Position numbers and translations under genes: made by a program. The notes under the pieces were generated by a model, which was given only the letters and a program-made list of their open reading frames with translations, made no database searches and had not been told where the DNA came from. Below are positions 44,141 through 50,811 of a stretch of DNA of 54,129 nucleotides, one piece after another. This DNA comes from Oscillospiraceae bacterium (GTDB taxonomy: Bacteria > Bacillota > Clostridia > Oscillospirales > Oscillospiraceae): contig CACWHX010000006.1 in NCBI GenBank assembly GCA_902760845.1, forward strand, positions 1-54,129. The letters are read 5' to 3'. Positions within the stretch are counted from its first letter, which is position 1; each line of letters begins with the position of its first letter.

Positions 44141-45472
44141 GTGGCACAGGACAAATTGCGGTTCCCGCTGGCGGCGCTGCTTGCGACGCTGTGCATCAAT
44201 GCGCTGCTGCTGCGCTTCATCCCGCCGCTGAGGTGGCTTGCGCCCATCCTTTTGCTGCTGTTTCTCGCGCTCAACGCCTGGCCGGCGTACCGCGCCATCC
44301 CGGACAGGCGGCTGCGCGCGCTCGCCAGAGGCGGCCTGCTGCTCAAACTATTTGCCGTGAGCACGGTGCTGACCGTGCTGCTGCAGGCCGGACTCGGCAT
44401 TGGGCTTCGGCTCTATGCCGCCGAAAGCCGCGGTCTCTGGTTCGCCGCGCTCGGCGCGGCCGTCGTGTGCGAGGCGATTCTCTTCTGGCACGGGATGCTG
44501 CGCGTCTATCTGTGCTCGGTGCAGCTCGGTGTCAAGCTGCGCGTGCTGGCGGCGGTGTTCGGCTGGGTGCCGGTCCTGCACCTCTATTACCTGCACCGGG
44601 TCATCTCCGTCGTGGACGCCGAGGTCCGCTTTGAGACGGAGAAGCTCGCGCTGAACGCCGCGCGCGCGGACGATCAAATCTGCGCGACAAAGCATCCGCT
44701 GCTGCTGGTGCACGGCGTGTTCTTCCGGGACTCCAGGTATTTCAACTACTGGGGACGCATCCCGGCGGAGCTGGAGAAAAACGGCGCGACGATCTACTAC
44801 GGCAACCAGCAGTCGGCGCTGCCCGTGGCGGAGAGCGCCGCGGAGCTGGCCGCGCGCATCCGGGCGCTCGTGCGGGAGACCGGCTGCGAAAAGGTCAACG
44901 TGATCGCACACTCCAAGGGCGGGCTGGACATCCGCTACGCCATCGCAAACTGCGGCGCGGCGCAGTATGTCGCCTCCGTCACGACCGTGAACACGCCGCA
45001 TCGCGGCTGCGAATTTGCCGACTATCTCTTTGAAAAAATTCCGGAACGGCAAAAGCAGCGCCTCGCGCACGCTTACAACGCCGCGCTGCGCAAATTCGGC
45101 GAGACGCCGGATTTTCTCGCCGCCGTCTACGACCTGACCGCGGCGCGCTGCAAGGCGGAATTTGACCCGCTGCCCCTGCCGGCGGGCATCTACAGCGCAA
45201 GCGTCGGCTCCAGGCTCGACCACGCCTCCGGCGGGCGGTTTCCGCTGAATTTTTCCTACCGCCTCGTGAACCACTTCGACGGGCCGAACGACGGGCTGGT
45301 GTCGGAGCGGTCCTGCCGCTGGGGCGAGGACGAGACCTTCCTGACCGCGCCGGGCCGGCGCGGCATCTCGCACGGCGATATGATCGACCTCAACCGCGAG
45401 AATATTCCCGGCTTCGACGTGCGGGAATTTTACGTTCAGCTGGTCCGCGGCCTGAAGGATCGGGGACTGTGA
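44141..45472 (+). CDS. Membrane-anchored lipase-like alpha/beta hydrolase
   Basis: A 443-residue protein. The first ~150 residues hold four or five hydrophobic segments, so it is anchored in the membrane. The rest is an alpha/beta hydrolase with HPLLLVHGVFFRD, nucleophile elbow VIAHSKGGLD (Ser) and TVNTPHRG, resembling triacylglycerol lipases of the LipA/PGAP1-like group. An Asp in FDGPNDGLV and a His in RRGISHGDMID may complete the triad. The start is probably the GTG at 44141; a GTG at 44129 is also in frame but sits on the ribosome binding site GGGAGG. Confidence 0.82.
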   Translation: MAQDKLRFPLAALLATLCINALLLRFIPPLRWLAPILLLLFLALNAWPAYRAIPDRRLRALARGGLLLKLFAVSTVLTVLLQAGLGIGLRLYAAESRGLWFAALGAAVVCEAILFWHGMLRVYLCSVQLGVKLRVLAAVFGWVPVLHLYYLHRVISVVDAEVRFETEKLALNAARADDQICATKHPLLLVHGVFFRDSRYFNYWGRIPAELEKNGATIYYGNQQSALPVAESAAELAARIRALVRETGCEKVNVIAHSKGGLDIRYAIANCGAAQYVASVTTVNTPHRGCEFADYLFEKIPERQKQRLAHAYNAALRKFGETPDFLAAVYDLTAARCKAEFDPLPLPAGIYSASVGSRLDHASGGRFPLNFSYRLVNHFDGPNDGLVSERSCRWGEDETFLTAPGRRGISHGDMIDLNRENIPGFDVREFYVQLVRGLKDRGL

Positions 45473-45526
45473 GCGTTACCCGAAAATCGACTGTGAAAAA
45501 ATTTTTGATTTTTTGCCAACTTGTTG

Positions 45527-45555
45527 TTGTTTACTGCGCTTTTTTGTGATATAAT
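45527..45555 (+). promoter_or_regulatory. Promoter of the TetR regulator gene
   Basis: TTGTTT (45527-45532), 17 bases, TATAAT (45550-45555). No clear palindrome overlaps it. Confidence 0.75.
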
Positions 45556-45597
45556 GTTTGTCAAGAACCCATCACGAGACGCAAAGGAGGTTGTCTT

Positions 45598-46182
45598 ATG
45601 GATGAAAAACCTGTTGATCGCCGTGTGCGCAAGACCAAGCGGCAGCTTCGGCTGGCGCTGATGCAGCTCATGTCGGAAAAAAACGTGAAGGACATCTCGG
45701 TGCGCGAGCTGGCCGCCATCGCGGACATCAACCGCGGCACGTTCTACATTCATTACAAGGATGTTTACGATCTGCTCAGCCAACTGGAGGAGGAGATGGC
45801 GCAGGGGCTGATCCGTGTCTGCCGGGCGCACAATCCCGACGAGTTCAGCGGCTCCACGTTCCCGTATCTCCGCGATTTGTACCTGTTCATCGAGGAGAAC
45901 GCCGATCTGTGCCGTGTGCTGCTCGGCGCGAACGGCGACAAGGCGTACACCGACCACATTTGTCAGATTCTGCGGGACGAGCATCTGTATGATTTCATTG
46001 CGCACTTCTATCCCAGCGATGAAGCGCTGCTGGATTATTTCTGTTCGTTCATCATTTCGGGCAACCTGTCGCTGGCGCTGCGCTGGATCGACAACGGCAT
46101 GCGCGAGACGCCGGAGGAGATCGCCGTTCTTGCGGGCGAGATCATCATGCATGGCGTCAAGGTGCTGGAGACGAAAAAATAG
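45598..46182 (+). CDS. TetR/AcrR-family transcriptional regulator
   Basis: A 194-residue TetR-type regulator. The N-terminal helix-turn-helix spans ~residues 15-60 (ISVRELAAIADINRGTFYIHYKD). The C-terminal part resembles the TetR_C_8 group of Firmicutes regulators. AAAGGAGG precedes the ATG. It follows the lipase-like gene by 125 bp but has its own promoter. The ligand and targets are unknown. Confidence 0.9.
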   Translation: MDEKPVDRRVRKTKRQLRLALMQLMSEKNVKDISVRELAAIADINRGTFYIHYKDVYDLLSQLEEEMAQGLIRVCRAHNPDEFSGSTFPYLRDLYLFIEENADLCRVLLGANGDKAYTDHICQILRDEHLYDFIAHFYPSDEALLDYFCSFIISGNLSLALRWIDNGMRETPEEIAVLAGEIIMHGVKVLETKK

Positions 46183-46192
46183 ACGCCGGATC

Positions 46193-46239
46193 AAAAAAAC
46201 CGCCGGCCCGGACGGGGAAATCCCTGTCCGGGCCGGCGG
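46193..46239 (-). terminator. Terminator of the rubredoxin transcript
   Basis: Perfect 14-bp GC-rich stem (46200-46213 with 46226-46239). On the minus strand it is followed by seven T (46199-46193). It ends transcription of the oxidative-stress operon coming from the right. Confidence 0.85.
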
Positions 46240-46275
46240 CCGCGCATGCCAAAAAACAAGCCGGATTCCATCCGC

Positions 46276-46309
46276 GTCCCCGGGCGCGAACGCTGCCGGG
46301 GGCTTTTTT
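46276..46309 (+). terminator. Probable terminator of the tetR transcript
   Basis: CCCCGG (46278-46283) pairs with CCGGGG (46296-46301), followed after GC by six T at 46304-46309. Confidence 0.6.
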
Positions 46310-46319
46310 GGCAAACTGA

Positions 46320-46346
46320 ATCGGGAGCGGATTTTCCGCTCCCGAT
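46320..46346. repeat. Hairpin downstream of the rubredoxin gene
   Basis: Perfect 12-bp stem ATCGGGAGCGGA (46320-46331) with TCCGCTCCCGAT (46335-46346) and a 3-base loop. It may stabilise the short rubredoxin mRNA. Confidence 0.6.
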
Positions 46347-46358
46347 CGTTGTTGTTTT

Positions 46359-46490
46359 TTACTCGGCCTCAAACATGTCCTTGCCGACGCCGCAAAGCTC
46401 ACACGTGAAATCGTCCGGGAGATCCTCCCACTTCACGCCGGCCTCTTCCTCGTCATAGACCCAGCCGCAAACGGTGCAAACATATTTCAT
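46359..46490 (-). CDS. Rubredoxin (short form)
   Basis: A 43-residue rubredoxin with both iron knuckles, [11 protein letters not shown] and [14 protein letters not shown]. The usual ~52-residue rubredoxin has a longer loop between the first knuckle and the EDLPDD segment; here that loop is cut to a few residues (EEEAGVKW), like the short Desulfovibrio type. AGGAGG lies 6 bases before the ATG. It is the third gene of the perR - rubrerythrin - rubredoxin operon. A 6.5 kb element now separates it from the first two, so its expression may depend on promoters in the element. It carries electrons to rubrerythrin or similar peroxide reductases. Confidence 0.92.
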   Translation of the reverse strand: MKYVCTVCGWVYDEEEAGVKWEDLPDDFTCELCGVGKDMFEAE

Positions 46491-46513
46491 GATGATTTCC
46501 TCCTGTTCGCGTC

Positions 46514-46589
46514 TCAGCCGAAGTAGCGCTCCAGCAGGCCCTTGAAGGCTTTGCCGTGTCTCGCTTCGTCGCGCGCCATCTCGTGGATG
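46514..46589 (-). pseudogene. Displaced native 3' end of the rubrerythrin gene
   Basis: Twenty-four codons plus stop, reading [15 protein letters not shown], then KGLLERYFG. It matches the C terminus of the rubrerythrin at 52996-53565 but has no start. Its codons are GC-rich like the host, whereas the end now used by the intact gene is AT-rich. It is the original end left behind when the element entered. It stops 23 bp before the rubredoxin start. Confidence 0.9.
46554..46589. repeat. attL: left 36-bp direct repeat
   Basis: A 36-bp sequence identical to 53039-53074. It encodes (minus strand) the rubrerythrin segment [12 protein letters not shown], including the last Glu-x-x-His iron ligands. 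The similarity continues imperfectly further left as coding sequence. Confidence 0.9.
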
Positions 46590-46760
46590 ATAAGTCGCTC
46601 CGCGACTTCGGGTGTGCTATGGTTTGGAATTATTATAGCCGATAAACGCAAGGAAATCAATCATTTTCTTTCTTTATTCCCTTATCCACTTTCCACTTTT
46701 GAAAAATGCCTGTGAATGTCGAAAAGTGCCACTAATTATCCACTTTTGGAGGGAAAAGCA

Positions 46761-47972
46761 ATGGCAAAACAGACGGACACAGGCATTTATCAGTTGAAGA
46801 ACGGAAATTGGGCGTTTCGTTATACGCTCACGCGAGACGGACAAAAGAAGGATGTCCGCAAGGCGAAGGACGAACAGGGGAATGTCCTGAAAACGAAACG
46901 GGAGGCAATAGTCGCTCGTCGAGCGGCTATTGCTATGGAGCAGGAAAAAGTCAAGCGCAAGGTCATCGAACGAAAAACGGTGAATGAAGTTTGGAAAGAA
47001 TACTGTGAAAAGGGTCGTGCTGGCAAGGCATACAAAACCATTTTGAAGCAGGACAGTCTATGGAAAAATCACATCGGCGACAGATTTGGAAATCGGTTTG
47101 TCGGTGAAATCTCCGTTGCGGAGGTGAACGACTATTTGACAGAATTGTATTTCACATACGGGCTTGCCTATCGGTATGTCGAAAGTTTTTTGAAATTATT
47201 TTATCTCATTTTCGGTCAGGCGTATTCGCGCGATTATTTGGAGGTCGATACCTACAACAAATTATGCGTCAATAAATCCACGCGCATCAAAATGCCGAGT
47301 ATGAAGGTGGAGGATGATACGGATATCGCCACATTCAGCAGGGAACAGCTCGCGCGGTTGGATGCTTATTTTGAAGGAACCAATGCGGAAACTGCTTATC
47401 TCTTGGGCCGTCTCTGCGGGCTTCGCATCAATGAAAGTTTTGGCTTGAAGTGGGCGAATGTTGATTTGGAGAACGGAACCATCTACATCGACAGACAACA
47501 ACAGTATCAGGATGGGCTTATCAAACTTGTGCCAGTCAAAACACGAAATGGCAAGCGGACAATCTATTTGTCCGAGCGGATGCGGGAGCATTTGGCGCAG
47601 AAATGGGAACGGGAACAGGAATACAGACAAACCCATCGAGCCGTGCGGGAACAGAAACAGCGATTTATCGAAGATTTGGACGGAAGCCGTATATCCTCCG
47701 TGGATTTGGTGAATTGCTTGCCTGACGGCACAATCCAAACGGTCAATTCTTTCAAATACCCTTCGCGTGAAATCAAAGCCAAACTTGGCATCCCGTTCAA
47801 GTATCATTATCTGCGCCATACATACGGAACAATGATGGCTGAAATGAATACGCCTACACATTTGCTGTGTAATCAAATGGGCCACGGAAACATCCGCATC
47901 ACGCAGAGATACTATTTGGGTGTCTCACCAACGGGAATTGAAGCATTACACAAGAACCTTGAACATCTTTGA
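46761..47972 (+). CDS. Tyrosine-type site-specific integrase
   Basis: A 403-residue integrase. The N-terminal ~60 residues resemble an arm-binding AP2-like domain (GNWAFRYTLTRDGQKKDV), ~70-180 is the SAM-like core-binding domain, and ~200-400 the catalytic domain. Catalytic residues are visible as Arg in GRLCGLRINE, His-x-x-Arg in YHYLRHTYGTMM, His in QMGHGNIRIT and the nucleophilic Tyr in QRYYLG. The ATG at 46761 follows GGAGGG. It sits 170 bp inside attL, the usual place for an integrase. GAACATCT repeats begin within its last codons. Confidence 0.93.
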   Translation: MAKQTDTGIYQLKNGNWAFRYTLTRDGQKKDVRKAKDEQGNVLKTKREAIVARRAAIAMEQEKVKRKVIERKTVNEVWKEYCEKGRAGKAYKTILKQDSLWKNHIGDRFGNRFVGEISVAEVNDYLTELYFTYGLAYRYVESFLKLFYLIFGQAYSRDYLEVDTYNKLCVNKSTRIKMPSMKVEDDTDIATFSREQLARLDAYFEGTNAETAYLLGRLCGLRINESFGLKWANVDLENGTIYIDRQQQYQDGLIKLVPVKTRNGKRTIYLSERMREHLAQKWEREQEYRQTHRAVREQKQRFIEDLDGSRISSVDLVNCLPDGTIQTVNSFKYPSREIKAKLGIPFKYHYLRHTYGTMMAEMNTPTHLLCNQMGHGNIRITQRYYLGVSPTGIEALHKNLEHL

Positions 47973-48030
47973 ACATCTATGGAACATCGCTGAATGTTGT
48001 GGAACATCTTTTGAACATCTACGAACATCT
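47961..48030. repeat. Helically phased GAACATCT repeats
   Basis: Direct copies of GAACATCT (one ends in G) start at 47961, 47971, 47982, 48002, 48013 and 48023. A degenerate copy fits at 47992. Steps are 10, 11, 20, 11 and 10 bp, so all lie on one face of the helix. They could be arm-type or Xis binding sites, or an iteron-like array. Confidence 0.8.
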
Positions 48031-48040
48031 ATAAACAAAA

Positions 48041-48067
48041 ATGGAGAGACTTTATAGGTCTCTCCAT
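48041..48067 (+). terminator. Terminator after the integrase
   Basis: Perfect 10-bp stem ATGGAGAGAC/GTCTCTCCAT with a 7-base loop, followed by CATTTTTG. Confidence 0.8.
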
Positions 48068-48096
48068 CATTTTTGTATTAATACCAACGAAAATGA

Positions 48097-48125
48097 TTGT
48101 GTTCAAGAAAAATGTGTGATAACAT
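48097..48125 (+). promoter_or_regulatory. Candidate promoter for a structured RNA
   Basis: TTGTGT (48097-48102), 17 bases, TAACAT (48120-48125). It ends 5 bp before the long hairpin. Confidence 0.45.
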
Positions 48126-48130
48126 AGATG

Positions 48131-48294
48131 TGCCACACAAACTCAATATCGAAACCCAAGAGGGATTGTATTTTTACTTCGGTAAAAACGCAATCTCCAT
48201 CATCGCATTCCTCTTGGGTGCTTTGAGTTTGTGTGGCAACAAACGGAGCTCTGCGTTTTTCGTGCGTGGCTTCGTTTGAGGCCACGCACTTTTT
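48131..48294 (+). ncRNA. Candidate structured non-coding RNA
   Basis: Three nested stems: a perfect 16-bp stem (48131-48146 with 48223-48238), a perfect 10-bp stem ACCCAAGAGG (48154-48163 with 48210-48219), and an inner stem (48164-48177 with 48182-48195) closed by a TTCG tetraloop, with one small internal loop. A 14-base single strand (48196-48209) sits opposite the inner stem. A terminator (48262-48294) ends the unit and a candidate promoter precedes it. A 60-codon open frame crosses it but shows no family resemblance. It could instead act as single-stranded DNA, for example an origin. Confidence 0.6.
48262..48294 (+). terminator. Intrinsic terminator
   Basis: Perfect 9-bp stem GTGCGTGGC (48262-48270) with GCCACGCAC (48281-48289), followed by TTTTT. 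Confidence 0.85.
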
Positions 48295-48320
48295 ATTTTA
48301 AACAGGAGGTAAAAACGGAA

Positions 48321-48683
48321 ATGAAGAAATGGACAGCATTACTTATTGCATTAGTGATGTGCCTGTCGCTGTGCGCCTGCGGTGGTGGGCAGGAAGCGGT
48401 GGAAGAAACGCCCAACCCAGAGCAATTACTACGTGATAAAATGGAGTTCGTTATAGATACGTATTGTTCACTCTATTACAGTGTAAAAGCATCAAATGTT
48501 GCTAAATGTTATATAGAAATTGATGACAACGGTGTATATCGAACTACGGGAAAGGCCAGAATGACAGACGAATACGGAGACACGTATGAGGCAAAATTTG
48601 AAGGATTATATGAATTTAATGAAGAAGATGGCGACTTTAAGCAAATAAACTTTAAGATGGAAACACCTACGAAAATCAGTTAA
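48321..48683 (+). CDS. Small lipoprotein of unknown function
   Basis: A 120-residue protein with a lipoprotein signal peptide (KKWTALLIALVM core) and lipobox ending at Cys20 (LCAC). The mature part is acidic, with an alternating pattern suggesting a small beta fold (VYRTTGKARMTDEYGDTYEAKFEGLYEF, shown here only as the region ~75-103). AGGAGG lies upstream of the ATG. It is probably anchored outside the cell. I recognise no family; surface exclusion or host-fitness cargo are guesses. Confidence 0.72.
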   Translation: MKKWTALLIALVMCLSLCACGGGQEAVEETPNPEQLLRDKMEFVIDTYCSLYYSVKASNVAKCYIEIDDNGVYRTTGKARMTDEYGDTYEAKFEGLYEFNEEDGDFKQINFKMETPTKIS

Positions 48684-48719
48684 TATATTTTATGGGAACG
48701 CTTCACCGCGTTCCCTGTT

Positions 48720-49310
48720 CTATTTCTGCTCCAAAAGCCCAATGTATTTGTATGTGGTCGTTCGGCTCAAATCGCACACCCTCGCGAGTTCGCTGACATT
48801 CAACTGTCCTGCCCTGTATGATGGGTAATGCCGTAAAAACAGAGCGGGAACATCCTCCAATGTGGTCTGCGGTCTGCCAATTTTCGCACCCTTCGCCTTG
48901 GCGTTCGCCATACCACTGCGAACACGCGAGCGGATGATACGCAACTCCAATTCCGCAAACACGCCTGACATTTGAATGAACGCATTTGTCATCGGGTCAA
49001 GTTCGCCGTTGGAGCAATCCACCGTGATACTGCCGACAATCACGAGACGCAAACGCTTTTCCCGCACACGGTCAATGATTTCGCACAACTGCTTTGTGCT
49101 TCTGGCGAGACGCGAGACCTCCAATGTGATGATGGCGTCGCCCGCCGTCGCTGTCTCCAAGAGCGAGGATAGTTGTGCTTTCACCTTGGCGTCGCCGTGC
49201 TCATATTCCAAATAAACCTGCTCGGCTCCCGCCTGTTTCAGTTCCCGCACCTGTCTGTTAATGTCCTGTTTGCTCTCGTTGGTGGAGCATCTGGCATACC
49301 CGTAAATCAT
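48720..49310 (-). CDS. Serine recombinase (resolvase/invertase family)
   Basis: A 196-residue small serine recombinase. The catalytic Ser lies in IYGYARCSTNE, with the family segments AGDAIITLEVSRLARS and AELELRIIRSRVRSG. The C-terminal helix-turn-helix region reads GKIGRPQ-like AKIGRPQTT followed by LNVSELARVCDLSRTTTYKYI. The ATG at 49310 has AAAGGA upstream; a TTG at 49319 is in frame. It could resolve cointegrates or invert DNA. A 13-bp perfect inverted repeat lies just upstream of it. Confidence 0.92.
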   Translation of the reverse strand: MIYGYARCSTNESKQDINRQVRELKQAGAEQVYLEYEHGDAKVKAQLSSLLETATAGDAIITLEVSRLARSTKQLCEIIDRVREKRLRLVIVGSITVDCSNGELDPMTNAFIQMSGVFAELELRIIRSRVRSGMANAKAKGAKIGRPQTTLEDVPALFLRHYPSYRAGQLNVSELARVCDLSRTTTYKYIGLLEQK

Positions 49311-49327
49311 AGCGTTCAATCCTTTCT

Positions 49328-49361
49328 CCGCTCCACAGGCTTTCTATCGCCTGTGGAGCGG
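49328..49361. repeat. 13-bp perfect inverted repeat upstream of the resolvase gene
   Basis: CCGCTCCACAGGC (49328-49340) with GCCTGTGGAGCGG (49349-49361), 8-base loop, followed on the plus strand by TTTTG. It may be a resolvase site, an autoregulatory operator or a plus-strand terminator. Confidence 0.65.
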
Positions 49362-49477
49362 TTTTGCGTTCAGCAGGACACCGTGAAGCGACGACTGCTG
49401 ACCTGCTTGGTGAAGTCCTTATAGAGGTCAGCATATCATCACCACAAAGAAAACGCTTCGTGAGCACAAGTGATTCG

Positions 49478-49512
49478 GATGGGTAACTGGCACGGTCTGC
49501 CAGTTGCCCATC
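49478..49512. repeat. 15-bp stem upstream of the ardC promoter
   Basis: Arms 49478-49492 and 49498-49512, with one T-G wobble and a 5-base loop. It lies immediately before the promoter and could end incoming transcription or bind a regulator. Confidence 0.6.
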
Positions 49513-49514
49513 TC

Positions 49515-49544
49515 TTGCTTTCCTACCCCTCTGCAGGGTATAAT
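49515..49544 (+). promoter_or_regulatory. Promoter of the ardC-like gene
   Basis: TTGCTT (49515-49520), 18 bases, TATAAT (49539-49544). Confidence 0.75.
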
Positions 49545-49608
49545 ATAGGTGTAAGTGCAAGCGATTTCTGCAAATCACGTTTCATAAGTGAATAGGAACG
49601 TGCATCAA

Positions 49609-49637
49609 GGTCAGTTCAAAGGAATTGACCTTTTTTT
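49609..49637 (+). terminator. Terminator-like hairpin in the ardC leader
   Basis: GGTCAgTTC pairs with GAAtTGACC (49609-49630), then seven T (49631-49637). It lies between the promoter and the gene, 50 bp before the start, so it would act as an attenuator. Confidence 0.75.
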
Positions 49638-49687
49638 GCGCACATTTTGACCAATCTGCCATGCGCAGAGGAAAGGATGACAGGAGC

Positions 49688-50554
49688 ATGGAAGTCAACA
49701 GTAAGAAAAAAGAGAGCATGCAGGAAATCATGGAACGTTTGGATGCAGGCGTTCTGGCGGTCTATACGTCGGAGAACTACACGAACTTCCTGAAAATGAT
49801 GGGGATGTTCCACCAGTATTCCTTCCGCAACGTGATTCTGATTCTCTCGCAATGCCCGACAGCATCAAGAGTAGCCAGCTTTCAGACATGGAAGCGGCTT
49901 GGATGCTCTGTGCGAAAAGGCGAACACGGTATTCGGATTCTGGTCCCAATCCCATATACCTACCAGAAGAAGCAGAAAATCGTTGACGATGAAGGGAACG
50001 CCCTTACGGAAACGGTGGACGCAAAGGGACTGACATTCCGCGTGGGATGTGTTTTCGACGCCCAGCAGGTAGATGGCGAGCTGCCGTCTCTCTGCCATGA
50101 GCTTGCAGATGATTCCGAGACCCTAAAGAAAGCGGTCGCGCGTATCATCGATGAAAACGACGATATATCCTACGATGATTCCTTGCGGGAAGGTGGAGCA
50201 AACGGCTATTATCGTGTGGACACGAAGGAGATTCGCATACGGCCTCATATGACGGCCATGCAATCTCTGAAAACGCTCCTGCACGAAAAATCGCACAGTA
50301 TGCTCCACAACGCCGAGGCCGAAACTCGCTTTTCAAGGGAGGAGGCTGAGGTGCAGGCCGAAAGCTGCGCATACGTCGTATGTCAGGCGTTCGGGCTGGA
50401 CAGCAGCGATTATTCATTCCCGTACATTATTGGATGGCAAGGGAAGGACATGGATATGCTGCGAGCTTCTTTGTCCGTCATCGAAAAGACGGCAAAGGAG
50501 CTTATGGGCTGGCTCTGCCAGCACACAGATTTGACCTTGGAGGCGGCGGTATAA
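49688..50554 (+). CDS. ArdC-like antirestriction / ssDNA-binding metallopeptidase
   Basis: A 288-residue protein. The first ~120 residues resemble the ArdC N-terminal ssDNA-binding domain (YTSENYTNFLKMM, SQCPTASRVASFQTWKRLG, RKGEHGIRILVP). The C-terminal part resembles a zinc metallopeptidase with HEKSH (about residues 199-203), a HExxH motif, and a downstream EEAEVQAESCAYVV helix. ArdC-type proteins shield incoming DNA from host restriction. The start is uncertain: ATGs at 49661, 49688 and 49718 are all in frame. It has its own promoter and leader. Confidence 0.82.
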   Translation: MEVNSKKKESMQEIMERLDAGVLAVYTSENYTNFLKMMGMFHQYSFRNVILILSQCPTASRVASFQTWKRLGCSVRKGEHGIRILVPIPYTYQKKQKIVDDEGNALTETVDAKGLTFRVGCVFDAQQVDGELPSLCHELADDSETLKKAVARIIDENDDISYDDSLREGGANGYYRVDTKEIRIRPHMTAMQSLKTLLHEKSHSMLHNAEAETRFSREEAEVQAESCAYVVCQAFGLDSSDYSFPYIIGWQGKDMDMLRASLSVIEKTAKELMGWLCQHTDLTLEAAV

Positions 50555-50576
50555 CCGCCCCTCCTTTGGGAAAATC

Positions 50577-50613
50577 ATATCAGGTTATAGCCACTCCAGC
50601 TATAAACTGATAT
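50577..50613. repeat. Inverted repeat after the ardC-like gene
   Basis: ATATCAG-g-TTATAG (50577-50590) with CTATAA-a-CTGATAT (50600-50613), 9-base loop. There is no T-run. Nothing else recognisable lies in 50614-50750. Confidence 0.55.
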
Positions 50614-50750
50614 CTATGGTGCGTCCTATAAGCATCTGGACGTAAAACAAGGGGAAGTCTTGAGCACGACTTTATCCGTATGCTCTAATCTTCTGGCTGA
50701 ACAAGAAGATGACCCGCTCAACTAACTTAACAAGGATGATAACAGCAAGA

Positions 50751-50793
50751 TCAGTCGTACACCCGGCGCTTTCAGCGCCGACTGTACGACTGA
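50751..50793. repeat. Two-step hairpin before the second recombinase gene
   Basis: Outer perfect stem TCAGTCGTAC (50751-50760) with GTACGACTGA (50784-50793) and inner stem GGCGCT (50765-50770) with AGCGCC (50774-50779). It lies just upstream of the ribosome binding site AGGAGG, so it may control translation or transcription of the recombinase. Confidence 0.65.
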
Positions 50794-50811
50794 CTTGCAG
50801 GAGGTATTGTA

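Larger units (their letters stand above)
49311..49687. other. Resolvase-ardC intergenic region
   Basis: This 377-bp stretch has no gene. It holds a 13-bp perfect inverted repeat (49328-49361) next to the resolvase start, a 15-bp stem with one G-T pair (49478-49512), a rightward promoter and a leader that ends in a terminator-like hairpin. The part from 49362 to 49477 shows no clear structure and could include a resolvase recombination site. Confidence 0.6.

Noticed and set aside
47961..48030. CRISPR array
   Set aside because: The repeats are only 8 bases with 2-3 base gaps and no spacers; no cas genes are present.
48097..48279. 60-codon open frame over the structured RNA candidate
   Set aside because: It needs a TTG start, has no ribosome binding site and its sequence is dictated by the inverted repeats.
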